From Commensalibacter melissae (GTDB lineage Bacteria; Pseudomonadota; Alphaproteobacteria; Acetobacterales; Acetobacteraceae), in assembly GCF_009734185.1 (NCBI RefSeq), contig NZ_CP046393.1, positions 1,819,501-1,883,500 of the forward strand: a stretch of DNA of 64,000 bases. The letters are read 5' to 3'. How positions within the stretch are numbered: position 1 is the stretch's first letter; every line of letters begins with the position of its first letter. The translations under genes and the position numbers were made by a program. Below the pieces are notes generated by a model. It did no database searches. It worked only from the letters and a program-made list of their open reading frames with translations, and was not told where the DNA came from. Positions 53,369-63,608 of this stretch are shown piece by piece.

Positions 53369-56053
53369 GTGCCTAACCAGAATAAAATTGGAAAAAACAC
53401 GACTTCAAAATTTCAATCTTCATTCAGTAAAAGGCTGATACAGGCAAGCGGCTGGATTCTATGGATATTTGCCTTGTTACTTATGCTGGCATTGATCAGT
53501 TACAATCCTTATGACCCTTCATTCAATACCTCGTCAAACCAGCCTCCCAGCAACTTGCTCGGTTATATTGGATCCCATTTGTCAGATATTTTAATTCAAT
53601 GGGTTGGAATAGCCAGTTTTTTCCCGGTGCTCGTTTTTATTGCATGGGGTTGGCGCATCATACGATTTCAATATTTAAAAGGAATAATTATCCGTTTTAT
53701 AGCCATGATTATTGCCATACCAGTCATGGCTGCGCTAATTGTGGCAACCATCCTGCTATTTTCAGGCAACAAAGTTCCTACGCTTGTTATTCCACCTGGG
53801 TTGGGGGGATCAATTGGTTACGTGATCGCGAGAACATCTTTGATAGCGGCTCAGGATACACTTGGCATTATGGGAAAAATCTTGATCTGGGTTTTAAGCG
53901 CCATATTTTGTTTGCTGTTAATCCCTCTAACAATGGGATTGTCAAAACAGGAATGGAAAAAAATCATAGGTTTTTTCAAAAAGATCTTTCAATTTTTCTA
54001 TTATACTTTACTCAGGAAATCTAAACCTGCCGAACCAGAAACTGATCATTATATCAATAATTCTTATAATGTTCCTCCACGAACCTACAATCATTCGCCT
54101 TTTAAATCCAATCCAGATATCCTGAAGGAAGAACAAACCTATACCCCTCCTGCGTATCAGGATTCTGTCAGGGAAACAACCCATGCCATTCAACCTTATG
54201 CAAAAAAACAGAAACCCTCTTCACTGGCACCAGACAACACACCTATTTTCAACCCGGAGGACGATCAGGAAGATGCCCAGAATAATTATCGGCCGGCATC
54301 GCAGTCCTTGATAACAAAGCAAGAAACAACAGTATCCACCACAGTTAATAAAAACGAACAACCTCTGAGAGAATTAACAAAACCCACCGAATCAATAGAA
54401 TATGGAGATACCCGGCAACCTGACAAACCTTATGAAAAAAGGGAAACTACGCCCATAAAAAATAAAGGTATTTTTTCCCTGCTCCATAAACCTCTTAAGG
54501 AACACTTTGTATCTTCCAATAATGCATCTGAATCTCACCCTCCCTCATTTGAAGAACAATCAGGAAACAGTTGGTCTTTTCCTTCCCTTTCCCTGTTAAA
54601 ACCCAATTTAAATCACGAAAGCAATAAACCTACACCTGAAATGCTTCATGCCAATGCTCGCATGCTGGAAACCATTTTGGATGATTACGGGGTAAAAGGT
54701 ACTATAGGTAATATTCTACATGGCCCAGTAGTAACTTTATATGAATTGGAACCGGCTCCAGGTATCCGGTCTGCTCGTGTCATTGGCCTGTCCGATGATA
54801 TCGCCCGCTCTCTTTCCGTTATATCAGTGCGCATTGCCACCGTTCCAGGCAGAAATATTATCGGAATTGAGGTTCCCAATAATATTCGTGAAATTGTATA
54901 TTTTTCCGAACTACTTAATACAGAAAACTGGTACAGAAATTCTGCACGTTTATGTCTGGCTTTGGGGAAAAACATTTTTGGTGAGCCAATTTATGCAAAT
55001 CTTGCAAAAATGCCACATCTATTAATTGCTGGAACAACCGGTTCAGGGAAATCAGTGGGCGTTAATGCCATGATTCTATCCTTATTATATCGCCTATCTC
55101 CTGATGAATGCCGTTTGATCCTAATTGATCCAAAAATGCTAGAGCTTTCTGTATATGAAGGTATTCCCCATCTTTTGACCCCTGTTGTTACCGATCCGCA
55201 CAAAGCCTTGTCTGCCTTGAAATGGGCGGTAAGGGAGATGGAAAGACGTTATCGTCTTATGTCCCAGCTTGGAGTCAGGAATATTGATGGTTATAACCAG
55301 CGCATAACCAATGCAAAAAATCAAAGCAAGGTCATGACAAGACGCATACAAACAGGCTTTGATCCTGAAACTGGTAAACCAACATTTGAGGAACAGCAAA
55401 TTCCCCTTGAACATTTTCCCTATATCGTTATCGTCATTGATGAAATGGCTGATCTCATGATGGTGGCCGGCAAAGATATCGAAGCTGCCGTTCAACGTCT
55501 TGCACAAATGGCTCGAGCTGCCGGAATACATGTTATCATGGCAACACAGCGTCCTTCCGTTGATGTAATTACCGGGACCATTAAGGCGAATTTCCCCACT
55601 CGTATTTCTTTTCAGGTAATCAGCAAATTTGATAGCCGAACTATTCTTGGTGAACAAGGAGCCGAACAATTATTGGGACAGGGAGACATGTTATTCATGC
55701 AGGCGGGTGGACGTATTGAACGCATTCATGGTCCCTTTGTTTCTGATGAAGAGGTTGAACGGGTTGTTCAGCATTTACGCACACAGGGTGAGCCGATTTA
55801 TGTTGAAGATGTTACCGTTGACCCTGTGGAAGATAATAATGGACGTTCAGGCGGTAATAATGATGAATTATATAACCAGGCAATCAATCTTGTTTTAAGG
55901 GAGGGAAAGGCTTCCACCTCATTTATTCAACGTCATTTATCCATCGGGTATAATCGAGCAGCCAAAATTATTGAACAAATGGAAAAAGAACGGATTGTCA
56001 GTCCTGCCAACCATGTTGGTAAACGTGAAATCCTTATTAAAAGATCAGAATAA
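53369..56053 (+). CDS. ftsK: DNA translocase FtsK
   Basis: Septal DNA pump for chromosome segregation. It has a GTG start and four N-terminal membrane helices (about 27-190), then a Pro/Gln/Glu-rich linker (about 220-420). The motor domain has Walker A AGTTGSGKSV (about 554-563) and Walker B VIVIDEMADLMM. The C-terminal gamma winged helix (about 825-890) has STSFIQRHLSIGYNRAAKIIEQME. At 894 residues it is typical of Alphaproteobacteria. Confidence 0.97.
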   Translation: MPNQNKIGKNTTSKFQSSFSKRLIQASGWILWIFALLLMLALISYNPYDPSFNTSSNQPPSNLLGYIGSHLSDILIQWVGIASFFPVLVFIAWGWRIIRFQYLKGIIIRFIAMIIAIPVMAALIVATILLFSGNKVPTLVIPPGLGGSIGYVIARTSLIAAQDTLGIMGKILIWVLSAIFCLLLIPLTMGLSKQEWKKIIGFFKKIFQFFYYTLLRKSKPAEPETDHYINNSYNVPPRTYNHSPFKSNPDILKEEQTYTPPAYQDSVRETTHAIQPYAKKQKPSSLAPDNTPIFNPEDDQEDAQNNYRPASQSLITKQETTVSTTVNKNEQPLRELTKPTESIEYGDTRQPDKPYEKRETTPIKNKGIFSLLHKPLKEHFVSSNNASESHPPSFEEQSGNSWSFPSLSLLKPNLNHESNKPTPEMLHANARMLETILDDYGVKGTIGNILHGPVVTLYELEPAPGIRSARVIGLSDDIARSLSVISVRIATVPGRNIIGIEVPNNIREIVYFSELLNTENWYRNSARLCLALGKNIFGEPIYANLAKMPHLLIAGTTGSGKSVGVNAMILSLLYRLSPDECRLILIDPKMLELSVYEGIPHLLTPVVTDPHKALSALKWAVREMERRYRLMSQLGVRNIDGYNQRITNAKNQSKVMTRRIQTGFDPETGKPTFEEQQIPLEHFPYIVIVIDEMADLMMVAGKDIEAAVQRLAQMARAAGIHVIMATQRPSVDVITGTIKANFPTRISFQVISKFDSRTILGEQGAEQLLGQGDMLFMQAGGRIERIHGPFVSDEEVERVVQHLRTQGEPIYVEDVTVDPVEDNNGRSGGNNDELYNQAINLVLREGKASTSFIQRHLSIGYNRAAKIIEQMEKERIVSPANHVGKREILIKRSE

Positions 56054-56070
56054 GGGGAAGATTCTTTACC

Positions 56071-56736
56071 TTGCTTCCTTTTAGAATTCTTTATCAAGAT
56101 AACTATTATATTATCATTGACAAACCTGCTGGAATGCCTGTGTATTCGAGCGATAAAAATGACTCCATTCCCTCTGTCGAAAATTTTTTTCCCCTGTTAT
56201 CAAGACGAAAAGAAGGGCCGTGGCTAGTACACCGTTTAGACCAGGATACAGCAGGATGTTTATTAATAGCCCTACGCAAGCAAGCCCTAATCAAGGCCCA
56301 AGCCTGTTTTGCGCAACATAAAGTAAATAAAGTCTATTGGGCCATTGTTCAGGGTAGACCGAAAAAATATTCCGGTATCATTACATCCCCCCTTTTAAAA
56401 ATAACACAAAAGGGCCAATGGAAAATGATACAAGATAATAAGGGTCAGAATGCACTGACAAAATGGAAATTTTTGAAAGGCGATAATACTTGCAGTTTAA
56501 TTGAACTTAATTTACAAACGGGTAGAACCCATCAGGCCAGAGCCCATTGTTCCATTATGGGACATCCAATTATCGGTGATACAATATATGGTGCCAAGAA
56601 ATATTCATCCATTCCATTATCATTATTGAGTCGAACCCTAACGCTTCAATTGGAAACAGCCATTTCTGCTACGGCTCAGCCACCACAACATATGCTACAT
56701 TACATAAATAAATTCAGCATATATAAAAAGTCTTAA
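56071..56736 (+). CDS. RluA-family pseudouridine synthase
   Basis: Protein of 221 residues with the catalytic HRLDQDTAGCLLIA motif (Asp in HRLDxxTSG-type block), the N-terminal IIDKPAGMPVY and the later LQTGRTHQARAHCSIMGHPIIGD. It lacks an S4 domain, as in RluA/RluC-type short forms. It starts with TTG at 56071, with AAGGGGAAG upstream. It lies 17 bases after ftsK on the same strand. The exact rRNA or tRNA target is not determined. Confidence 0.87.
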   Translation: MLPFRILYQDNYYIIIDKPAGMPVYSSDKNDSIPSVENFFPLLSRRKEGPWLVHRLDQDTAGCLLIALRKQALIKAQACFAQHKVNKVYWAIVQGRPKKYSGIITSPLLKITQKGQWKMIQDNKGQNALTKWKFLKGDNTCSLIELNLQTGRTHQARAHCSIMGHPIIGDTIYGAKKYSSIPLSLLSRTLTLQLETAISATAQPPQHMLHYINKFSIYKKS

Positions 56737-56767
56737 CCTTCAAGATCAAGACCTTTATATTTAAATT

Positions 56768-57646
56768 CTATGTCGAGAAAATTTTTTTAATGACATTATC
56801 AACACTTTTATGCCAATCCGGTAGCCGTATGGCAAAAGTTTTATAAAGCTTGTCCGTATTCAACCTTGAATCCTGTGGTCTTTTTGCAGGAGTTGGCCAA
56901 TCTTCAGTTTTTATAGAAGTAATGGAAGGCATTTTTTGCCCATAACGCTCTGCCTGTCTCAATGCATATACAGCCAAATCATACCAGGTCGCATCACCCG
57001 TTCCAACAGCATGATAAATACCGCTCCAATTATCCTGCCATTTTTGACCGACAATCCGATCTGCTATTTTCATAATCGCCCAAGCCAAATCATCAGAACA
57101 AGTTGGATTTCCCTTCTGATCCCCTACAACACGAAGCGCTGGATTTTTGGCTCCCGCATTAATGATAGTACGAACAAAATTTTTTCCGTGTTCCGAATAA
57201 ACCCAAGCTGTCCTCAATATAATTACATGAGGATGAGCCTGTAAAATAGCCTTCTCTCCTGCAACCTTACTTGCCCCATATACTGTTTCGGGAGAAATTG
57301 GATCCGTTTCAACATAGGGAGTCCCCTTTTCACCAGAAAATACATAATCTGTTGAAATATGAATCATGGGAATATTATATCCTGCACATAATTCAGCAAA
57401 ATAGGCAGGCCCATCGCTATTGACCAAATAGGCTTCATCTCGATGATCCTCTGCCGCGTCAACAGCCGTCCATGCTGCGGTATTTACAACAAGGTCAGGT
57501 CTATCTTGCTCAAAAACTCCACAAATCGTATTATGTTGTGTAAAATCAAACTGTGGACGGCCGATGAACTTTAAGCGTTTATCATGCAAATTCCGTAAAG
57601 ATTCTGTCAATTGTCCATTTTTCCCGCCAATTACTAGAATTGTCAC
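56768..57646 (-). CDS. rfbD: dTDP-4-dehydrorhamnose reductase
   Basis: Last step of dTDP-L-rhamnose synthesis. It has an N-terminal Rossmann motif GGKNGQL, the segment AAWTAVDAAEDHRDEAYLVN, the STDYVFSGEKGTPY block and the catalytic YxxxK in YGASKVAGE. The 292 residues are typical. It is the fourth gene of the minus-strand rfbBACD operon. Confidence 0.96.
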   Translation of the reverse strand: MTILVIGGKNGQLTESLRNLHDKRLKFIGRPQFDFTQHNTICGVFEQDRPDLVVNTAAWTAVDAAEDHRDEAYLVNSDGPAYFAELCAGYNIPMIHISTDYVFSGEKGTPYVETDPISPETVYGASKVAGEKAILQAHPHVIILRTAWVYSEHGKNFVRTIINAGAKNPALRVVGDQKGNPTCSDDLAWAIMKIADRIVGQKWQDNWSGIYHAVGTGDATWYDLAVYALRQAERYGQKMPSITSIKTEDWPTPAKRPQDSRLNTDKLYKTFAIRLPDWHKSVDNVIKKIFST

Positions 57647-57658
57647 CAGTTTATCCTT

Positions 57659-58219
57659 TTATGAATATGAAAACCAATTCTTTGCTGCTGAAAATGATGG
57701 ATTTTGCATATCTTTTTCTGATAAAATCGCATCATTTACAGCGATTGGCCATTTAATGCCAATTTCTTTACAATTCCATAAAACAGCACGCTCACTGACT
57801 TTATTATATAAATTTGTACATTTATATTGTACCATAACGTTTTCTGTTAACGTACAAAAACCATGTAAAAATCCTGGTGGTATCCACAATTGAGACCAAT
57901 TGTCAGCTGATAATTCCGCAGCAACCCATTTCCCATATGTCGGAGAACCCGTTCGCGCATCAATAGCCACATCCCAAATCGAACCTTGCGTACATCTTAC
58001 CAACTTCCCTTGTTCATAAGGGCCCAACTGACAATGCAAACCCCTCACAACACCTTTCTGAACAGAAAGGCTTTGATTATCCTGCACAAAAGGCAAATCA
58101 ATCCCGACTTCTTTTAATCGCTGCGCATTATAGGTTTCTGAAAAAAATCCACGATTATCCCGAAAGCGAGGAGGTGTTATCAATAATACTTCTGAAATGG
58201 CTAATTTTTCTATTTTCAT
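57659..58219 (-). CDS. rfbC: dTDP-4-dehydrorhamnose 3,5-epimerase
   Basis: Cupin epimerase of the rhamnose pathway. It has RDNRGFFSETYN, QDNQSLSVQKGVVRGLHCQ with the catalytic His, WDVAIDARTGSPTYGKWV and LWIPPGFLHGFCTL. At 186 residues it is full length. rfbD starts 12 bases downstream. Confidence 0.96.
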   Translation of the reverse strand: MKIEKLAISEVLLITPPRFRDNRGFFSETYNAQRLKEVGIDLPFVQDNQSLSVQKGVVRGLHCQLGPYEQGKLVRCTQGSIWDVAIDARTGSPTYGKWVAAELSADNWSQLWIPPGFLHGFCTLTENVMVQYKCTNLYNKVSERAVLWNCKEIGIKWPIAVNDAILSEKDMQNPSFSAAKNWFSYS

Positions 58220-58248
58220 GACAAATATTTCTTACTTTTAATAATTAA

Positions 58249-59154
58249 TTACTTTTGATTAAAACCTTCGTTTGCAACATCCATCAACATTCTCCCAAGG
58301 TCTGTTTTATTCAATTTTTTTGCAATTGCACGTAATTGCTCCGCATTAATAAATCCTCTATGATAGGCCACCTCAGCAGGAGATCCCACCAAAATCCCTT
58401 GTCTTGCCTGAATCATTTGCACAAAATTTCCCGCCTGCATCAAACTGGCGGGAATACCGGCATCCAACCAAGCACAACCCCGACCCAGACGCTCTACATG
58501 TAAATTGTCATTTTCAAAATAAATTTTATTTAAATCCGTGATTTCATATTCACCACGTGCTGATGGTTTTATTTTTTTTGCATATTCTGTAACCCTTGAA
58601 TCATAAAAATACAGTCCTGTAACAGCCCAGTTTGAAGGAGGATCTTTCGGTTTCTCTACAATCTGGGTTACCTTGCCATTTTCATCAAATGTCACAACAC
58701 CATACCGTTCAGGATCACTAACCTGATAACTGAATATCGTTGCACCGGATTTTCGTTGAACCGCCTTTTGCAACAGCTGACTTAAATGTGAAGCAAAGAT
58801 CAAGTTATCCCCCAGCACCAGGGCACAAGGGGAAGCATCCAACCACTCTTCAGCTAAAACAAAAGCTTGTGCAATACCTTCAGGTTTGGGTTGAACACAA
58901 TAGTCAAATTTCATTCCAATATCAGAACCGTTTCCCAATAATCTTTTGATTTGCGGTATATCATGAGGGGTAGAGATAATCATGATTTCCCGAATACCCG
59001 CCAGCATTAATGTTGTCAGCGGATAATAAATCATGGGTTTGTCATATATAGGCAATAATTGTTTACTGGAAACAGCTGTCAAAGGATATAACCTTGTACC
59101 TGATCCACCAGCCAGTAATATACCCTTTATTGATTTTTCATGCTGATTTGTCAT
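58249..59154 (-). CDS. rfbA: Glucose-1-phosphate thymidylyltransferase
   Basis: Makes dTDP-glucose. It starts at the ATG at 59154, which overlaps the rfbB stop by 4 bases (ATGA); the longer frame to 59211 lies inside rfbB. It has [40 protein letters not shown] and [21 protein letters not shown]. The 301 residues match RmlA. Confidence 0.97.
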   Translation of the reverse strand: MTNQHEKSIKGILLAGGSGTRLYPLTAVSSKQLLPIYDKPMIYYPLTTLMLAGIREIMIISTPHDIPQIKRLLGNGSDIGMKFDYCVQPKPEGIAQAFVLAEEWLDASPCALVLGDNLIFASHLSQLLQKAVQRKSGATIFSYQVSDPERYGVVTFDENGKVTQIVEKPKDPPSNWAVTGLYFYDSRVTEYAKKIKPSARGEYEITDLNKIYFENDNLHVERLGRGCAWLDAGIPASLMQAGNFVQMIQARQGILVGSPAEVAYHRGFINAEQLRAIAKKLNKTDLGRMLMDVANEGFNQK

Positions 59155-60206
59155 TGTTTTATTCCCAACCGTTGTCCAGCATAATGTTTTTGACGAATAT
59201 TTTTCCACCAATCCTCATGATTCAAATACCATTGAATCGTTTTACGAATTCCTTCTTCAAAATTGTGTTTTGCTTTCCATTTTAATTCGGTTTGTGCATG
59301 GACTGGATTTATTTCATATCTAAAATCATGACCTGGACGATCCGTCACAAAATGAATCAACCGCTCATATTTTCCCTGAGGATCAGGCTTCAGCTCATCA
59401 AGAATATGACAAATCGTTTGCACAACCTCCAGATTAGTTCTGGGTTGTTGGGCACCAATTGCATAAGTTTCTCCCGGAATTCCAAGCTCTATAGCTTTTA
59501 CAAGCGCTTCAGCATGATCCTCAACATACAGCCAGTCTCTTATATTGTCTCCCTTACCATAAACTGGTAGAGCCTTGCCTTCCAAGGCATTGATAATCAT
59601 TAACGGGATTAACTTTTCTGGAAAATGCCAAATGCCATAATTATTTGTTGTGTTTGTCACAAAAGTTGGAAGTCCATATGTATGAAACCAAGCCCTAACC
59701 AGATGATCTGAAGCTGCTTTTGAAGCAGAATAAGGACTGCGTGGATCATAAGGGGTTTGTTCTGTAAATGGGGGATCATCAGACTGTAAAGCACCAAAAA
59801 CTTCATCTGTTGAAATATGATGGAAACGGAATTTTCTTTGTCTATCTACTGACATTGCTCTCCAATATTCATAAGCAGCCTGTAATAAACAATATGTTCC
59901 ATGAATATTGGTCCGAATAAACACTTCAGGCCCATCAATCGAACGATCTACATGAGATTCTGCAGCCAGGTGCATTACTGCATCAGGTTTGAATTGATTA
60001 AATATTTTTTTTAATGAAATAAAATCAGTAATATCAGTTTTGCAAAAAGAATACCGGCTATTTCCAGCTATTTCTGCCACATTTTCAAAAGAAGCCGAAT
60101 ACGTTAGGATATCGATATTAACCACTTCATGCTGCGTATTTTTTATAAGATGTCGAATCACAGCTGAACCAATAAAACCACATCCTCCAGTGACTAAAAT
60201 CAACAT
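59151..60206 (-). CDS. rfbB: dTDP-glucose 4,6-dehydratase
   Basis: First gene of the rhamnose operon. It has an NAD-binding [14 protein letters not shown] at 6-19, the substrate loop [24 protein letters not shown], and catalytic Tyr/Lys in [15 protein letters not shown]. The 351 residues are normal. The rhamnose product is probably used in the O-antigen or an exopolysaccharide; the flippase gene nearby fits this. Confidence 0.97.
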   Translation of the reverse strand: MLILVTGGCGFIGSAVIRHLIKNTQHEVVNIDILTYSASFENVAEIAGNSRYSFCKTDITDFISLKKIFNQFKPDAVMHLAAESHVDRSIDGPEVFIRTNIHGTYCLLQAAYEYWRAMSVDRQRKFRFHHISTDEVFGALQSDDPPFTEQTPYDPRSPYSASKAASDHLVRAWFHTYGLPTFVTNTTNNYGIWHFPEKLIPLMIINALEGKALPVYGKGDNIRDWLYVEDHAEALVKAIELGIPGETYAIGAQQPRTNLEVVQTICHILDELKPDPQGKYERLIHFVTDRPGHDFRYEINPVHAQTELKWKAKHNFEEGIRKTIQWYLNHEDWWKNIRQKHYAGQRLGIKQ

Positions 60207-60364
60207 TATTAATGTACCTTAAATAATTTTTTTGTATTTTATATTATAAATTTATTGAATATCTTCAAAATATCTTAAAAATTTATAATAATTAAATCAA
60301 ACCAATTTGCAATTTATGATATAAATACCCATATTTTTTGACTATATAAAGTATATCATTGCTT

Positions 60365-61024
60365 ATGTCTAACAATAATTTTAGTTTCATAGACCATCCT
60401 GATGCTATTGGTGATACGACACGTTTCTGGTTTATTCGTCATGCAATTGTTAATGAAAAGGATCGTTCTTACCTTTATGGTACTAAAGATGTTCCAATCT
60501 GTCCTGCACATTTAAAAAAACAACAAACATACTATCAGTTTCTGGCCAATAAATTACCCAAGACACAACTTTGGTTCATTACTAGCCTGTCCCGTACAAG
60601 AGATACGGCCTTACAAATTCAAAAGGCGGGTTATGGATCTGAGAATTTACAAATCGAAAATGCTTTTCTGGAACAGAATCTTGGAGCCTGGCAGGGTCTA
60701 TCACATGTTACAGTTGAAAAACACCGAAAATTTTCTGCGCATCCTTTTTGGCCCTTCTCAGCCGAAGAAACTCCACCCAAAGGTGAAAACATGAATGATG
60801 TCCATCAAAGAGTCAGTTGCAAAATGGAGGAATTTAGCAGAATATACACAAATAAAGATATTATTGTCATATCTCATGGCGGGGCTATTCGGGCTGCCCT
60901 TGCCTATGCTTCAAAAATCCCGGTTAATTCAGCATTATCCTTTGCCATTTATAACCTTTCCATTACTCTGATAGAAAAAACACGTGAACATTGGCATATT
61001 ATTACGGTAAATGATATGATTTAG
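60365..61024 (+). CDS. Histidine phosphatase family protein
   Basis: Cytoplasmic protein of 219 residues. The phosphoacceptor is His26 in FIRHAIVN (the canonical RHG is RHA here), with Arg in TSLSRTRDTA and the second His in VISHGGAIRAAL. The LGAWQGLS segment is typical of the cobalamin/PGM-like branch. It starts at the ATG at 60365; a TTG two codons earlier is less likely. It lies divergent from rfbB and upstream of the flippase. The substrate is unknown. Confidence 0.8.
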   Translation: MSNNNFSFIDHPDAIGDTTRFWFIRHAIVNEKDRSYLYGTKDVPICPAHLKKQQTYYQFLANKLPKTQLWFITSLSRTRDTALQIQKAGYGSENLQIENAFLEQNLGAWQGLSHVTVEKHRKFSAHPFWPFSAEETPPKGENMNDVHQRVSCKMEEFSRIYTNKDIIVISHGGAIRAALAYASKIPVNSALSFAIYNLSITLIEKTREHWHIITVNDMI

Positions 61025-61152
61025 CCTTTTATTTTTCTAAAAAAAATTACTATATATTTTAACTTAAAAAAAATTGCTAAGGCATTATCTCTTTAATGCC
61101 CTGAAAAACTGAAAATAACAAAATCTGTTTACTTGAAACTATGGAATAAAGA

Positions 61153-62481
61153 GTGCCAAAGAATAAAATCCCTTCCTACAGAGGCAGTTTAAGGCGGTCA
61201 GGATATAACGTATTAAAATTATTAAGCGGAAAGATCATCAATGTTCCTCTTGGTTTAGCCCAAATTTATTTAACAACCCGACTCATTGGCGATAAAGGAT
61301 ACGGTTTTCTGGTTCTTATATACGCTTTTGGCCAGCTTGTGGGCGATGTGGCAGAATTTCAATCATGGCAGACTGTCTTGCATTACGGTCTTAAACCCTA
61401 TCAAAATAAAGATCTTCCCCTTTTTCAACGAGTGTTGCGATTTTCTTTTTTACTTGATGCATGCAGTGCTACCTTTGCCTTGGTCGTCAGTGTTCTGATT
61501 GCCATAAATTTCAGCAATATTTTGGGGTGGCCACCTGAATGGCATTATCTGGGTATCATTTTCAGTTTTTCTGTTTTATTTACGACAAGTGCAACAGCCA
61601 ATGGCGTTTTATTATTATTGAACCGTTATGATTTACTGGCCATTCAAGGGACAACAACAACAACAGTTCGGTTCTTGGGCATCGCTTTTCTTACCCTTAT
61701 TCATGGTGGTATGTTGGGAGCAGTTATTGTCTGGACTTTTGCCACTTTCATGAATTTCATTACTATTTTGGTCACCGCTTTGTACCAACTTTACAAGCAA
61801 GGTTTTTTAAAAGGATTTTTCAATCGTATTAATGATGGGCTTACCAAAGATTTACCCGGGATATGGAAATTTGCCTGGAATACCAATATAAACATGACTT
61901 TTTCCCTTGTTTCCGCCCATATAACCGCTCAAATTATTGGAAGTATGCTTGGTACTGTTCAAAATGCACGCTATTCGATTGCCAATAAAATTTCAGAAGC
62001 GATTGCAAAACCTGTCATTATGCTACAATCTACATTATATCCGGAAATGACCCGCTCATGGCAGGGCAGCAAACCATCGCACCTTTATAAAATGGCCTTG
62101 CAAATCACTCTTTTAACCGGCGGTATCATTTCCGTTATTTTTCTCATTCTACCTTATATTGCACCATATATCATTTCATTATTACTTCATAAATCCACCA
62201 CACCTGAAACCCTTCATTTACTATATTGGTTGGCTGGTGCAAAAGCAGTTATCCTATGGGGGATTTCCTTGGAACCCATTTTAATCACAACAGGAAATAC
62301 CAAAGGGGCATCCATTTCTCGTGGAATAAACAGTTTCATTTATATACCAATGTTGATTATTTTTATTCAAAAATGGGGGATACAGGGGATTGGACCAGCC
62401 ACCCTAATTTCATCTGTATTACTGGTTATTTCCCAAATCCTTTTTGTTATAAAATATAAAAAGAAAACTATAACACAATAA
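61153..62481 (+). CDS. Polysaccharide flippase family protein (Wzx/MATE-like)
   Basis: Integral membrane protein of 442 residues with about 12 hydrophobic helices and a basic start. It has LLSGKIINVPLGLAQIYLTT at the first helix, typical of the oligosaccharide flippase/MVF group. It starts with GTG at 61153, preceded by GGAATAAAGA. Likely role: moving lipid-linked sugar units to the periplasm. The rfb genes next door supply dTDP-rhamnose; the substrate is inferred. Confidence 0.8.
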   Translation: MPKNKIPSYRGSLRRSGYNVLKLLSGKIINVPLGLAQIYLTTRLIGDKGYGFLVLIYAFGQLVGDVAEFQSWQTVLHYGLKPYQNKDLPLFQRVLRFSFLLDACSATFALVVSVLIAINFSNILGWPPEWHYLGIIFSFSVLFTTSATANGVLLLLNRYDLLAIQGTTTTTVRFLGIAFLTLIHGGMLGAVIVWTFATFMNFITILVTALYQLYKQGFLKGFFNRINDGLTKDLPGIWKFAWNTNINMTFSLVSAHITAQIIGSMLGTVQNARYSIANKISEAIAKPVIMLQSTLYPEMTRSWQGSKPSHLYKMALQITLLTGGIISVIFLILPYIAPYIISLLLHKSTTPETLHLLYWLAGAKAVILWGISLEPILITTGNTKGASISRGINSFIYIPMLIIFIQKWGIQGIGPATLISSVLLVISQILFVIKYKKKTITQ

Positions 62482-62675
62482 TAAATCCTGCATTATTATG
62501 AATAATATTCTTATTAAATATTATAATATTGTTTAATGCTCATTAATTTTTTTATTATTTAAATAACCAAAATTCAAAAACATGAATTTTAAACTCATAA
62601 TATGGGGCTTTTAACTTAAAAATGCATATTTCTCAAAATTATATTTGATAAATAAAAATTTCTGTATCAAGAAAA

Positions 62676-62751
<76 letters not shown>

Positions 62752-62828
62752 CACACAGAACTTTTATCAAGAAGCGATCAAAAATACAAGATGAATTCAG
62801 TAATTAGACTGAACTTTCCTTATAAAAT

Positions 62829-63302
62829 TTAAAAATTAAATTCTCCGCTTTTCCCACCCTTTTTAGAAACAAGATGAATGTTATGCATGACCATTCTTTT
62901 ATCTACCGCTTTAAGCATATCATAAACGGTTAACAATCCTACAGAAACCCCTGTCAACGCTTCCATTTCAACTCCTGTTTTGCCCTCTGTATCAACAGTA
63001 ACCCGCATATGCACAATATGTTTGCTTTCTTCCAATTCAAATTCCACTTTTAGATGATTTAGCGATAATGGATGACATAAAGGGATCAAATTTGAAGTCT
63101 GTTTGCTGCCCTGTATGGCGGCAATTCTTGCTATACCTAGTATGTCACCCTTATGACTGTTTCCTTTTTTCAAAAGTTCAAAAGCTTCCTGAGACATCTG
63201 GATTGCCCCCCCAGCCATGGCAGTTCTTTTCGAGATTTTCTTATCTGCGACATCAACCATGTGAGCTTGCCCAGACTCATCAAAATGCGTCAATTTACTC
63301 AT
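62829..63302 (-). CDS. moaC: Cyclic pyranopterin monophosphate synthase
   Basis: Second step of molybdenum cofactor synthesis. It starts [18 protein letters not shown], and contains [28 protein letters not shown] and [23 protein letters not shown] with the catalytic residues. The 157 residues are typical. It is divergent from moaD with 56 bases between them. Confidence 0.96.
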   Translation of the reverse strand: MSKLTHFDESGQAHMVDVADKKISKRTAMAGGAIQMSQEAFELLKKGNSHKGDILGIARIAAIQGSKQTSNLIPLCHPLSLNHLKVEFELEESKHIVHMRVTVDTEGKTGVEMEALTGVSVGLLTVYDMLKAVDKRMVMHNIHLVSKKGGKSGEFNF

Positions 63303-63358
63303 GATATTCTTCCTATATTAATCTTTAAACTCATTCTAGCAGATGCTATATATATAAT

Positions 63359-63607
63359 ATGATAAAAATCCGTTATTTTGGTTTTCTTAAAGATATTTTA
63401 CAAATTGAAGAGGAAGAAATTACCTGGGACAACGGTAATTCACAAGATTTACTCAATTTTTTAAGAAGCCGCAATGCCTCTTGGTCGGACGCCTTGGCAG
63501 AAGAAAACATTTTCCGCCTGGCCATTAATCAACGCATTATCTATCAACCCACTCCCCTTCATCCTGATGATGAAGTTGCCATTCTACCTCCTGTTACAGG
63601 AGGTTGA
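63359..63607 (+). CDS. moaD: Molybdopterin synthase sulfur carrier subunit
   Basis: Ubiquitin-fold sulfur carrier of 82 residues. It starts MIKIRYFGFLKDIL and ends in PPVTGG, the Gly-Gly that receives thiocarboxylate sulfur. It is followed directly by moaE, with which it forms molybdopterin synthase. Confidence 0.95.
   Translation: MIKIRYFGFLKDILQIEEEEITWDNGNSQDLLNFLRSRNASWSDALAEENIFRLAINQRIIYQPTPLHPDDEVAILPPVTGG
63598..63603 (+). promoter_or_regulatory. moaE ribosome binding site inside the moaD Gly-Gly codons
   Basis: AGGAGG within ACA GGA GGT TGA, the last codons and stop of moaD, lies 5 bases before the TTG at 63609. This ideal site supports TTG as the moaE start over an in-frame ATG at 63570 that lies within moaD. 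Confidence 0.7.
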
Positions 63608-63608
63608 A

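Noticed and set aside
62829-63362. Plus-strand frames overlapping moaC.
   Set aside because: They lie antisense to the clearly conserved moaC and show no family features.
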